Assembly (NCBI GenBank): GCA_945861365.1
Contig: CAMAUH010000176.1
Span: forward strand, 1-8,240
Direction: 5' to 3'
Source of the DNA: Candidatus Kuenenia stuttgartensis
Lineage (GTDB): Bacteria; Planctomycetota; UBA1135; UBA2386
DNA: 8,240 bases
Shown here: one piece after another, positions 1 through 7,100 of the stretch
Position numbering within the stretch: the stretch's first letter is position 1
Layout: every line of letters starts with the position of its first letter
Made by a program: the position numbers and the translations under genes
The notes under the pieces: model-generated
What the model saw: the letters and a program-made list of their open reading frames with translations, nothing else
What the model was told of the DNA's origin: nothing
Database searches by the model: none

Positions 1-135
1 GTTCCACAGCCACAGCTGGAAGAACCTGGCATCGCCGCGAGTGAAGAAGCCGCCGAGCAACGGGAACGCGAACAGCGCGATCCACGCGAACTGCTCGAGC
101 ACGCGACGGTCCGGCTTGAGGTTGAGCTTGATCAT
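1..135 (-). CDS. SxtJ-like small membrane protein, N-terminal part (runs off the left edge)
   Basis: The minus-strand reading frame starts with ATG at 135 and stays open to base 1, giving 45 residues beginning MIKLNLKPDRRVLEQFAWIA. A charged amphipathic start is followed by a hydrophobic stretch (about residues 15-28, WIALFAFPLLGGFF). This N-terminus resembles SxtJ-family membrane proteins, named after a saxitoxin-cluster gene and commonly found directly downstream of carbamoyltransferases; the family usually has about 130 residues and several membrane spans. The start lies two bases after the carbamoyltransferase TGA, so the two genes are surely cotranscribed and probably translationally coupled. 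No strong Shine-Dalgarno is seen, only a GGA a few bases upstream. The biochemical role of SxtJ proteins is unknown. The family call rests on the short visible N-terminus plus the gene neighbour and would need the remaining sequence to confirm. Confidence 0.62.
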   Translation of the reverse strand, partial: MIKLNLKPDRRVLEQFAWIALFAFPLLGGFFTRGDARFFQLWLWN

Positions 136-137
136 GG

Positions 138-1970
138 TCAATCCAGCGAGAAGCCGCTGAGGTACTTCTCGCGGTCGATCGTCGGCAGGTTCTTCTGCAC
201 CGCGCGGCGGATGACGAAGTTCTCGAGCACCAGCACGTCCATCTCGGTGCCGAGGAAGCAGCGCAACGCGTCCTGCGGCGTGCAGACGATCGGCTCGCCG
301 CGCACGTTGAAGCTGGTGTTGATCAGCACCGGGCAGCCAGTGCGCTGGTGGAAGCGCCGCATCATCGACGCGAGCCGCGGATTGCGTTCGCTGTCGACGG
401 TCTGCAGACGCGCCGAGTAGTCGACGTGCGTGATCGCCGGCACCACGGAACGCAGCTGCTTCAGCTTGTCGAGGCCGGTCGCGCCGGCGGCGACCGGCTT
501 GCGCTTCTCCTGCCGCACCGGCGCCACGATCAGCATGTAGGGGCTGTCGTGCTCCGGCTTGATGTCGAAGTACTCGCTCGCGTGCTCGCGCAAGACGATC
601 GGCGCGAACGGCCGGAACGACTCGCGGAACTTGATCTTCAGGTTCATCACGCTCTGCATCTTCGGCGAGCGCGCGTCACCGATGATGCTGCGCGAACCGA
701 GTGCGCGGGGCCCGAACTCCATCGGCCCTTGCACCCAACCGATCACGTTCTCCTGCTCGATCAGCTCGGCCACGCGATCGGCGAGGCGATCCTCGGTCGT
801 GCACTCCTCGTAGACGACGTTCTGGCCGTCGAGGAACGACTTGATGTCCTTCGACTCGTAGCGCGGGCCGAGCAGGCTACCGCGCTGCGAGTCGCTCGCC
901 TTCACCGTGCGCGGCTTGTCGAGCAGGTTGTGCCACAGGAACTGCGCGGCGCCGAGCGCACCACCGGCATCGCCCGCGGCCGGCTGGATCCAGATCTTCT
1001 CGAACGGGCTCTCGCGCAGGATCACGCCGTTGCCGACGCAGTTCAGCGCGACGCCGCCGGCGAGGCACAGGTGCTTCTTGCCGGTGACTGCGTGCGCGTG
1101 GCGCGCCGTGCGCAGCATCACTTCCTCGGTGACCTTCTGGATCGACGCGGCGAGGTCCATGTGCCGCTGCTCCAGCTGCGACTCCGGCGACCGCGGCGGC
1201 GCGCCGAACAGCGCATGGAACTTCGGGCCCGTCATCGTCAGGCCCTGGCAGTAGTTGAAGTAGTCGAGGTCGAGCCGGTAGCTGCCGTCTTCGCGCAGAT
1301 CGATCAGGTGCTCGCGGATCAGCTTCTCGAAGCGCGGCTCGCCGTAGGGCGCGAGCCCCATCAGCTTGTACTCACCGCTGTTGACCTTGAAGCCGCAGTA
1401 GTAGGTGAACGCCGAGTACAGCAGCCCGAGCGAGTGGGGGAAGCGGATCTCCTTCAGCAACCGCATGCGGTTGCCTTCGCCGACGCCGAGCGACGTCGTC
1501 GCCCATTCGCCGACGCCGTCCATGGTCAGGATCGCGGCTTCCTCGAACGGCGACGGGTAGAAGGCCGACGCCGCGTGGCTCTCGTGGTGCTCGGGGAAGA
1601 CGAAGCGGTTCTTCGGCGTGATCCCGAGGTTCTTCCGCAGCAGCCGGCGCATGTTCAGCTTGTCGCCGAGCAGGATCGGCAACTGCTTGCTGAACGCCTT
1701 CAGTCCGATCGGCGCGAAGCCCATGAACGTCTCGATGACGCGATGGAACTTCAGGATCGGCTTGTCATAGAACGTCACGAAGTCGACGTCCTGGATGCGG
1801 ATGCCCGCGGTCTGCAGCGCGAACTCGACGGCGCGCGCGGGGAAGCCGGCGTCGTGCTTCTTGCGGGTGAAACGCTCTTCCTGTGCGGCGGCGACGATCT
1901 CGCCGTCGCGCAGCAGCGCGGCAGCGGAGTCGTGGTAGAAGGCCGAGATTCCGAGGATGTAGGAGGGCAT
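138..1970 (-). CDS. Carbamoyltransferase, NodU/CmcH family (610 aa)
   Basis: This enzyme family transfers the carbamoyl group of carbamoyl phosphate, via a carbamoyl-adenylate intermediate, to a hydroxyl of a sugar, antibiotic or polyketide-type acceptor. The N-terminal Kae1/Hsp70-like half begins MPSYILGISAFYHDSAAALL and carries the metal-binding HHESH motif (residues 128-132), DGVGEW (151-156) and LAGGVALNC (303-311). The C-terminal YrdC-like half carries FGPRALGSRSI (419-429), RPFAP (453-457) and NTSFN (551-555). The length is normal for the family and all core motifs are intact, so it should be active. The frame stays open upstream to 2201, but that extension is arginine- and proline-rich and unlike the family. 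The start at 1970 gives the standard N-terminus, although no clear Shine-Dalgarno precedes it. It is followed after two bases by an SxtJ-like gene and lies divergent from an SGNH hydrolase gene. This suggests modification of an exported glycan or secondary metabolite; the acceptor is unknown. Confidence 0.95.
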   Translation of the reverse strand: MPSYILGISAFYHDSAAALLRDGEIVAAAQEERFTRKKHDAGFPARAVEFALQTAGIRIQDVDFVTFYDKPILKFHRVIETFMGFAPIGLKAFSKQLPILLGDKLNMRRLLRKNLGITPKNRFVFPEHHESHAASAFYPSPFEEAAILTMDGVGEWATTSLGVGEGNRMRLLKEIRFPHSLGLLYSAFTYYCGFKVNSGEYKLMGLAPYGEPRFEKLIREHLIDLREDGSYRLDLDYFNYCQGLTMTGPKFHALFGAPPRSPESQLEQRHMDLAASIQKVTEEVMLRTARHAHAVTGKKHLCLAGGVALNCVGNGVILRESPFEKIWIQPAAGDAGGALGAAQFLWHNLLDKPRTVKASDSQRGSLLGPRYESKDIKSFLDGQNVVYEECTTEDRLADRVAELIEQENVIGWVQGPMEFGPRALGSRSIIGDARSPKMQSVMNLKIKFRESFRPFAPIVLREHASEYFDIKPEHDSPYMLIVAPVRQEKRKPVAAGATGLDKLKQLRSVVPAITHVDYSARLQTVDSERNPRLASMMRRFHQRTGCPVLINTSFNVRGEPIVCTPQDALRCFLGTEMDVLVLENFVIRRAVQKNLPTIDREKYLSGFSLD

Positions 1971-2086
1971 GGTCTGCGACCGTGAACCGGTCACCGCGCC
2001 GCATGGGCGGCCGGGAATGGTGCCCCACGATCGAAGGCGCGCACGTGAAAACTGCCGCGGCGCCGGTGAGGAGTTAGGCTGAGACG
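1971..2086. promoter_or_regulatory. Divergent intergenic region between carbamoyltransferase and SGNH hydrolase
   Basis: These 116 bases separate two genes that start in opposite directions, so they must hold the promoter or promoters for both. No convincing -35/-10 pair is visible on either strand. A GGTGAGGAG stretch (2065-2073) is the likely ribosome-binding site of the SGNH gene, although its 13-base spacing is long. A small inverted repeat, GTGA-ACCGG-TCAC (1982-1994), sits just upstream of the carbamoyltransferase start and could be an operator or part of a leader hairpin. It is short enough to be chance in DNA of this composition. Confidence 0.45.
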
Positions 2087-3253
2087 ATGTCCACGTCCCC
2101 CCGCCGACGGCGGCGCGTCGGCGTCCTTCTGCTGGTGGTCCTTGGCGCCACTGCCATGGCCGGCCTGCTCGCCGAAACGGTGCTGCGCCTCGTGGTGCCA
2201 CCGCCGCGCCCGCTGGGCCAGCTCAGCTACGCAACCGAGGACGGCACGCCCGTCACACCCGTGGAAGGAGTGAAACGTGGCCTGATCATCCCGGTGCCGC
2301 CACCGGTCACGGTGTTCGCCAGCGATCGGCCGCGGATGATGTTCGCGCCGAGCCAGGACTTCTTCCTCTGCTACACCGACAACGATCGCCTGCGGCGGAA
2401 CTGGCTGGACGCGCAGGGACGGGTGGGCGTGCACATCAACGCCTTCGGACTGCGTGAGCGCGACGAGATCCAACCCGCGAAGCCGCCAGGACAGCGCCGC
2501 ATCGTCTGCATCGGCGACTCGTTCACGTTCGGCTGGGGCATTCCCGACGAACTCGGCTGGGTCCGCCTGCTCGAGAACGAACTGCGCCAGGGCGATCGCG
2601 ATGTCCGCACCGTCAACTGCGGCGCCTCCGGCACGGTGTGCATCGACGAATACGTGACCGGGCTGCAGCAGCGCTTCAACGTGTTCCAGCCGGACGCGGT
2701 GATCCTGACCATCTGCCTGAACGACCTCTTCCCCAACAGCGGGCTCTCCGTGCAGGACCCGGTGCCACAAACCGGCAGCCGACTGGTCGACCTGGTTCGC
2801 GCCGTGTTCGGCCGCAACGCGCTGGATCTCGATCCGCGGCGCGACTGGGTGCAGGAGCTGCTCGATCTGCCGCGGGATCAAGCCGAGGCGTCCGGGATGG
2901 CGGGGGCGAACAGCCCCTTCGATGCGATGTGGTCACAGGGCACGCCACAGAAGGCCTTGCGGAGCGCCGGTAAGTGGTGCGCCGACAAGAAGATCCCGTT
3001 CCTCGTGGTGCTGTGGCCTTTCCTGCAGGGACTCGGGCCCGGCCGCCACTACCCGTTCCAGAAGATGCACGACCTGGTGGCCGCGGACTGCAAGGCTGCC
3101 GGCATCCCGTTCCTCGACGCGCTGCCAGCTCTACGCAGCACCGATCAGGAGCAGCTGTGGGTCACTCCAGATGACCAGCACGCCGACCCACTCGCGCAGA
3201 AACTCGCCCTGCCGGCGATCGCCGCATTCGTGCGCCAGCAAACTGGTTGGTGA
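2087..3253 (+). CDS. Membrane-anchored SGNH/GDSL-type hydrolase (388 aa)
   Basis: The N-terminus has five consecutive arginines (6-10) followed by one hydrophobic segment (about 11-37), typical of a signal anchor, so the rest of the protein should lie outside the cytoplasmic membrane. The SGNH blocks are recognisable. Block I is CIGDSFTFGWG, with the likely nucleophile Ser145. Block II is Gly179 in NCGASG. Block III is LND, with Asn212. Block V is DDQH, with Asp362 and His365 as the remaining catalytic pair. SGNH enzymes are esterases, lipases or O-acyl hydrolases/transferases, and several act on polysaccharides. About 135 residues precede block I, longer than in simple GDSL esterases but seen in SGNH proteins near carbamoyltransferase/SxtJ genes. 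It lies divergent from that pair, pointing to a shared glycan or metabolite tailoring role. The ATG at 2087 follows GGTGAGGAG at a long spacing. The substrate is unknown. Confidence 0.85.
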   Translation: MSTSPRRRRRVGVLLLVVLGATAMAGLLAETVLRLVVPPPRPLGQLSYATEDGTPVTPVEGVKRGLIIPVPPPVTVFASDRPRMMFAPSQDFFLCYTDNDRLRRNWLDAQGRVGVHINAFGLRERDEIQPAKPPGQRRIVCIGDSFTFGWGIPDELGWVRLLENELRQGDRDVRTVNCGASGTVCIDEYVTGLQQRFNVFQPDAVILTICLNDLFPNSGLSVQDPVPQTGSRLVDLVRAVFGRNALDLDPRRDWVQELLDLPRDQAEASGMAGANSPFDAMWSQGTPQKALRSAGKWCADKKIPFLVVLWPFLQGLGPGRHYPFQKMHDLVAADCKAAGIPFLDALPALRSTDQEQLWVTPDDQHADPLAQKLALPAIAAFVRQQTGW

Positions 3254-3268
3254 CCGCTCACCGACCGG
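3243..3268 (+). terminator. Stem-loop overlapping the SGNH gene stop codon
   Basis: Bases 3243-3253 pair with 3258-3268 in the plus-strand RNA as an 11-bp stem, including two G-U pairs, closed by a CCGC tetraloop. The stop codon TGA (3251-3253) lies at the top of the 5' arm. No T-run follows, so it is not a textbook intrinsic terminator. It could end transcription weakly, protect the mRNA 3' end, or be a Rho-assisted terminator. The end of the coding frame and its position make a role at the transcript 3' end likely. Confidence 0.45.
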
Positions 3269-3320
3269 CTCTCCGACCCAACCTTGATGGCTTTCAAGGT
3301 CGATTCTCGGAACTCTGAAA

Positions 3321-3349
3321 TTGACCCCGTGCCGGCGATCTTTTACACG
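3321..3349 (+). promoter_or_regulatory. Candidate sigma70-like promoter for the act operon
   Basis: TTGACC (3321-3326, five of six matches to the -35 consensus) is followed after 17 bases by TACACG (3344-3349, a weak -10). The stretch from about 3284 to 3346 is noticeably richer in A and T than the surrounding sequence, as promoters in GC-rich genomes often are. Transcription from here would give a leader of roughly 155-160 bases before the actA start. The -10 match is poor, so this is only a candidate. Confidence 0.28.
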
Positions 3350-3440
3350 GGTCGCCCTTTCTGGCTGACCAACGTGCCCTCTTCGGTCCGCCTCCAGACA
3401 GCCAACCGGTTTACGGCTGTTCGGAAGCGGTCGGACGAGG

Positions 3441-3474
3441 CGGCCCCACGTGACGTCGAGCCTGGGCTGTTTTT
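3441..3474 (+). terminator. Terminator- or attenuator-like hairpin with T-run, upstream of actA
   Basis: CGGCCC (3441-3446) can pair with GGGCTG (3464-3469), using one G-T pair, around a 17-base loop that contains CACGTG and GACGTC palindromes. Five T's follow directly (3470-3474). It lies 26 bases before the actA ribosome-binding site. It could end read-through from the SGNH gene or act as an attenuator in the actA leader. The long loop and short T-run make it a weak candidate. Confidence 0.25.
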
Positions 3475-3487
3475 CCTGCGACCGCAA

Positions 3488-3506
3488 CCTCCCCAAAGCG
3501 GAGGGG
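3488..3506 (+). promoter_or_regulatory. Strong actA ribosome-binding site inside a possible masking hairpin
   Basis: GGAGGGG (3500-3506) lies seven bases before the TTG at 3514, an ideal Shine-Dalgarno spacing, and it decides the unusual start codon of actA. The upstream CCTCCCC (3488-3494) is complementary to it. CCTCC/GGAGG gives five pairs with a seven-base loop, and TCCCC/GGGGA is an alternative register. Either fold would hide the Shine-Dalgarno, which allows translational control of the operon's first gene. The pairing is seen in the sequence; the regulatory role is inferred. Confidence 0.5.
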
Positions 3507-3513
3507 ACCCACC

Positions 3514-4191
3514 TTGACCGTCCTGTTCCCCAAGTGGACCAACAAGCTGCCCGCCGTGCTGGCGCTCGGCGCGGCTGCCACCGGTCTCCTCGTGGTCTTC
3601 GTCGTCAGCTTCTGGTTTTCCCCGAAGCACACTGACGTCGGCTACCAACCGTACCAACCCATCCCGTACAGCCACAAGCTGCACGCCGGCGCACTGGGCA
3701 TGGACTGCCGCTATTGCCACCGTCTGGTGGAGGAGGGTCCGCACGCGACCATTCCGGACGCGCAGACCTGCTACGGCTGCCACCAGCACATCAAGAAGGA
3801 CAGCCAGCCGCTCGCGCTGTTGCGCGATGCATGCAAGGACGGCAAGGCCGACGGCAAGCCCATCGAGTGGGTCAAGGTGCACCTGCTGCCGCAGTACGCG
3901 TACTTCAACCACGCCGTGCACACCCGGGCGAACGTCGGCTGCGCCAGCTGCCACGGCCGCGTCGACGAGATGGAGATCGTGCGCCAGGTCGAGCCGCTCA
4001 GCATGGGCTGGTGCCTCGAGTGCCACCGCGACCCGACGCCGCACATCCGTCCGGAAGGCGTCGCTCCGACCAAGATGGATTGGGCTCCTGACGCCGCGAG
4101 CATCGCAGCAGCCAAGCTGCGCCTCGAAGCGCAAGGCAACCAGATGCCGGCCCTGAATCCTCCGACCCACTGCTCGGCGTGCCACCGATGA
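3514..4191 (+). CDS. actA: Alternative complex III subunit ActA, pentaheme cytochrome c (225 aa)
   Basis: ActA is the multiheme subunit of alternative complex III and receives electrons that ActB passes on from quinol oxidation. One hydrophobic segment near the N-terminus (about 13-35) anchors it in the membrane, with the heme domain outside. Five CXXCH heme c sites are present: CRYCH (65-69), CYGCH (86-90), CASCH (143-147), CLECH (167-171) and CSACH (220-224). The last one ends a single residue before the C-terminus. Further histidines in YSHKLH (52-57) and FNHAVH (131-136) are possible axial ligands. Five hemes and about 220 residues match the ActA family. The start is TTG at 3514, chosen because GGAGGGG lies seven bases upstream and the frame then gives a proper membrane anchor. 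The stop overlaps the actB start (ATGA). Heme attachment requires a cytochrome c maturation system located elsewhere. Confidence 0.94.
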   Translation: MTVLFPKWTNKLPAVLALGAAATGLLVVFVVSFWFSPKHTDVGYQPYQPIPYSHKLHAGALGMDCRYCHRLVEEGPHATIPDAQTCYGCHQHIKKDSQPLALLRDACKDGKADGKPIEWVKVHLLPQYAYFNHAVHTRANVGCASCHGRVDEMEIVRQVEPLSMGWCLECHRDPTPHIRPEGVAPTKMDWAPDAASIAAAKLRLEAQGNQMPALNPPTHCSACHR

Positions 4192-7100
4192 CCAGCGTCC
4201 CGACCAAGCCCGAGTCGTCCATGAACGTGACCCCGACCTACTGGCGCAGCCTTGGTGAACTCGAGAACACTCCCGAGTTCCAGGCAACGCTGGCGCGTGA
4301 GTTCCCGGAGGGCATCAACGAGGCCCCGGATGAAGTCTCCCGCCGCGGCTTCCTCAGCGCGGTCGCCGCTTCGGTGGCGCTCGCCGGTCTGACCAGCTGC
4401 CGCAAGCCGGTCACCAAGATCCTGCCGTTCAACAAGCGGCCCGAGGGCTTCAAGCCGGGTCTGCCGCAGTTCTACGCCACCACGCTGACGCGCGATGGCA
4501 ACGGCATCGGCGTGCTGGTCAAGAGCAGCGACGGCCGCCCGACCAAGATCGAGGGCAACCCCGACCACCCGAGCAGCCTCGGTGGTGCGGACCTGCAGCT
4601 GCAGGCCGAGTTGCTGCAGATCTACGACCCCCAACGCAGCCGCCACGCCGCGAACGCCAAGTCGCGCGCGGCCCATGCCGAGCATGACCACGGCGGCCAT
4701 GGCCACGCAGCCGGCGAAACGGCCAAGGTCGATGTCTGGGGCGAGTTCTACACCTGGCTCGACGGTGCCTCGAAGGACCTCGTCAGCAAGCAAGGCGAAG
4801 GCCTGCACGTGCTGATGGCGCCGACCTCGTCGCCTTCGCTCCAAGCAGCGATCGCCAGGATGAAGAGCGGCAGCCTGCCGAAGGCCCGCTTCCACACCTG
4901 GTCGGCCCTGCACCACGACAACGAGCTGGCGGGCGCGCAACTCGCGTTCGGCAAGCCGCTGGCGACGCACCAGGACTTCAGCAAGGCCGACGTCGTGCTG
5001 TCGTTGGACAGCGATTTCCTCGCCACCGACGGCAACAACCTGCGCAACGCCCGCAAGTGGGCTGACACGCGCCGTGAGCCCGTGAAGGGCAAGAAGCTGT
5101 CCCGGCTCTATGTGGTCGAGGCCAGCTACACGTCGACCGGCACGGCCGCCGACCACCGCTTCCGCATGAAGAGTGGTGAGATCCCGACGGTCGCCTTCGC
5201 ACTGGCGAAGGCCCTCGGCATCGGCGCCGGCACCGATCTGGAGAAGGCTCTCGCCACGCACAACCCGGCGAGCTTCGAGAAGGACGGCAAGAAGTGGCTC
5301 GAGGTGATCGCCCGCGACCTGCAGGCGGCTCGCGGTCGCTGCGTCGTGGTGGCCGGTCCGCGCCAACCCGCGGCCGTGCACGCGGCCGTGCACGCGATCA
5401 ACGCCGCACTGGGCAACGTCGGCCAGACCGTCAGCTACACCGCGCTGCCCGAGGGGCTCGCGACCAGCAACGTCGCCGGCATCCAGGAGCTCGCGACGGC
5501 GATCGAGAAGGGTGCCTGCAACACAGTCGTGTTCCTCGGCACCAACCCCGTCTACGACGCACCGGCCGATCTGAAGTTCGCCGACCTGCTGAAGACGAAG
5601 AAGCCGAAGACCGCGATCCACGTCGGCCTCCACGAAGACGAGACCGGCACGCTTTGCGACTGGCACTTCCCGCAGGCCCACGAGCTCGAGTCGTGGGGTG
5701 ACGCGCGCGCGCACGACGGCACCGTTTCGCTGCAGCAGCCGCTGATCGCGCCGCTGCATGGCGGTGTCTCGCCGCTCGAGTTCCTGGCGTTCCTGAACCA
5801 GGATGCCGGCTTCGAAGCCCTCGCCACCGAACGCAACACGCAGTTCGGCCACGACCTGGTGCGCGAGCAGTGGCAGACCGCGTCGGGCGCTGCCGACTTC
5901 ACCGGCTGGTGGCAGCAGGCGCTGCACGACGGCATGGTGAAGGACACCGCGTTCGCCGCCGAGAACGCCACGGTCAACGTGGCGGCGCTCGCTGGTGGCG
6001 TGCAGAGCTACGCCAAGCCGACCGGCACCGAAGTCGTGCTGCGCGGCTGCGCCAAGATGGGCGATGGTCGCTACGCCAACAACTCGTGGATGCAGGAGAT
6101 CCCCGAGCCCTTGACGAAGGTCAGCTGGGACAACGCCGCCCACGTCAGCGTCAAGACCGGTCGCGACCTCAACGTCGAGAACGGCGATCTGCTGACCATC
6201 TCGGCCAATGGCATGACGATGCAGGCAGCCGCCTGGATCGTGCCCGGCCACGCCGACGACAGCGTCACGCTGCACCTCGGCTGGGGCCGCAACCTGCCGC
6301 ACCACAAGGTCGGCAACGCGCGCGGCTTCAACGCCTACCAGCTCCGTAGCGCCGCAGCACAGTGGCTGGCCACTGGCGCGCAGGTCAGCCGCGGGCAAGG
6401 CAACTACCAGCTCGTCTGCACGCAAGAGCACGGCACGATGGTCGGCCGCGCCCTCGTTCGCGAGGCCTCGGTCAAGACCAACGAAGCCGACCCGCGCTGG
6501 GCGCCCAAGCAGTCGCCGCTCGACCAGGCCGCACGCCTGCACGACGAGAAGGACACCGAGCAGGACGCCAACAAGTCGCTGTGGCCCGAGCGCTACGAGA
6601 GCAAGAACCTGAAGCAGCCGTTGGGCGCGGTCGGCTACGAGCCGACGCGCACCGACGCCGAGGTCAAGCGCTCGCCCTACCAGTGGGGCATGGTCATCGA
6701 CCTCAACGCTTGCACCGGTTGCAGCGCGTGCATGGTCGCGTGCGTCGCCGAGAACAACGTGCCGATGGTCGGCAAGGTCCAGGTCTCCCGCAACCGCGAG
6801 ATGTTCTGGATCCGCACCGATCGCTACTTCACTTCGAGCAGCGCCGACAAGTTCACCGCAGCGGACGACCCGCAGGTGCACAACATGCCGGTGCCCTGCA
6901 TGCAGTGTGAGAACGCGCCGTGCGAATCGGTTTGCCCGGTCGCAGCCACCGTGCACAGTCCGGATGGGCTGAACGACATGGTCTACAACCGCTGCATCGG
7001 CACCCGGTACTGCAGCAACAACTGCCCATACAAGGTCCGCCGCTTCAACTACCTCGACTACATCGGCAACGCGCCCGACACGAAGCGCATGGCGTTCAAC

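Noticed and set aside
348..1985. A 545-codon plus-strand open frame opposite the carbamoyltransferase gene
   Set aside because: Its protein is a low-complexity mix rich in Arg, Ala, Leu, Val and Asp with no family features. It lies exactly antisense to a gene with all expected motifs. Long antisense frames are a common by-product of strong GC bias at third codon positions.
1971..2201. A longer carbamoyltransferase starting at 2201 (687 residues)
   Set aside because: The extra 77 residues are arginine-, proline- and glycine-rich, overlap the start of the divergent SGNH gene and do not resemble the family. The family N-terminus begins at the ATG at 1970.
1991..2881. A 296-codon minus-strand open frame opposite the SGNH gene
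   Set aside because: Antisense to a gene with all four SGNH blocks, biased composition and no domain signal.
3284..3517. A 77-codon plus-strand open frame in the gap before actA
   Set aside because: It has no ribosome-binding site before its TTG or ATG starts. It overlaps the promoter-like stretch and the hairpins, lacks recognisable features, and ends across the actA start. It is more likely leader sequence than a gene.
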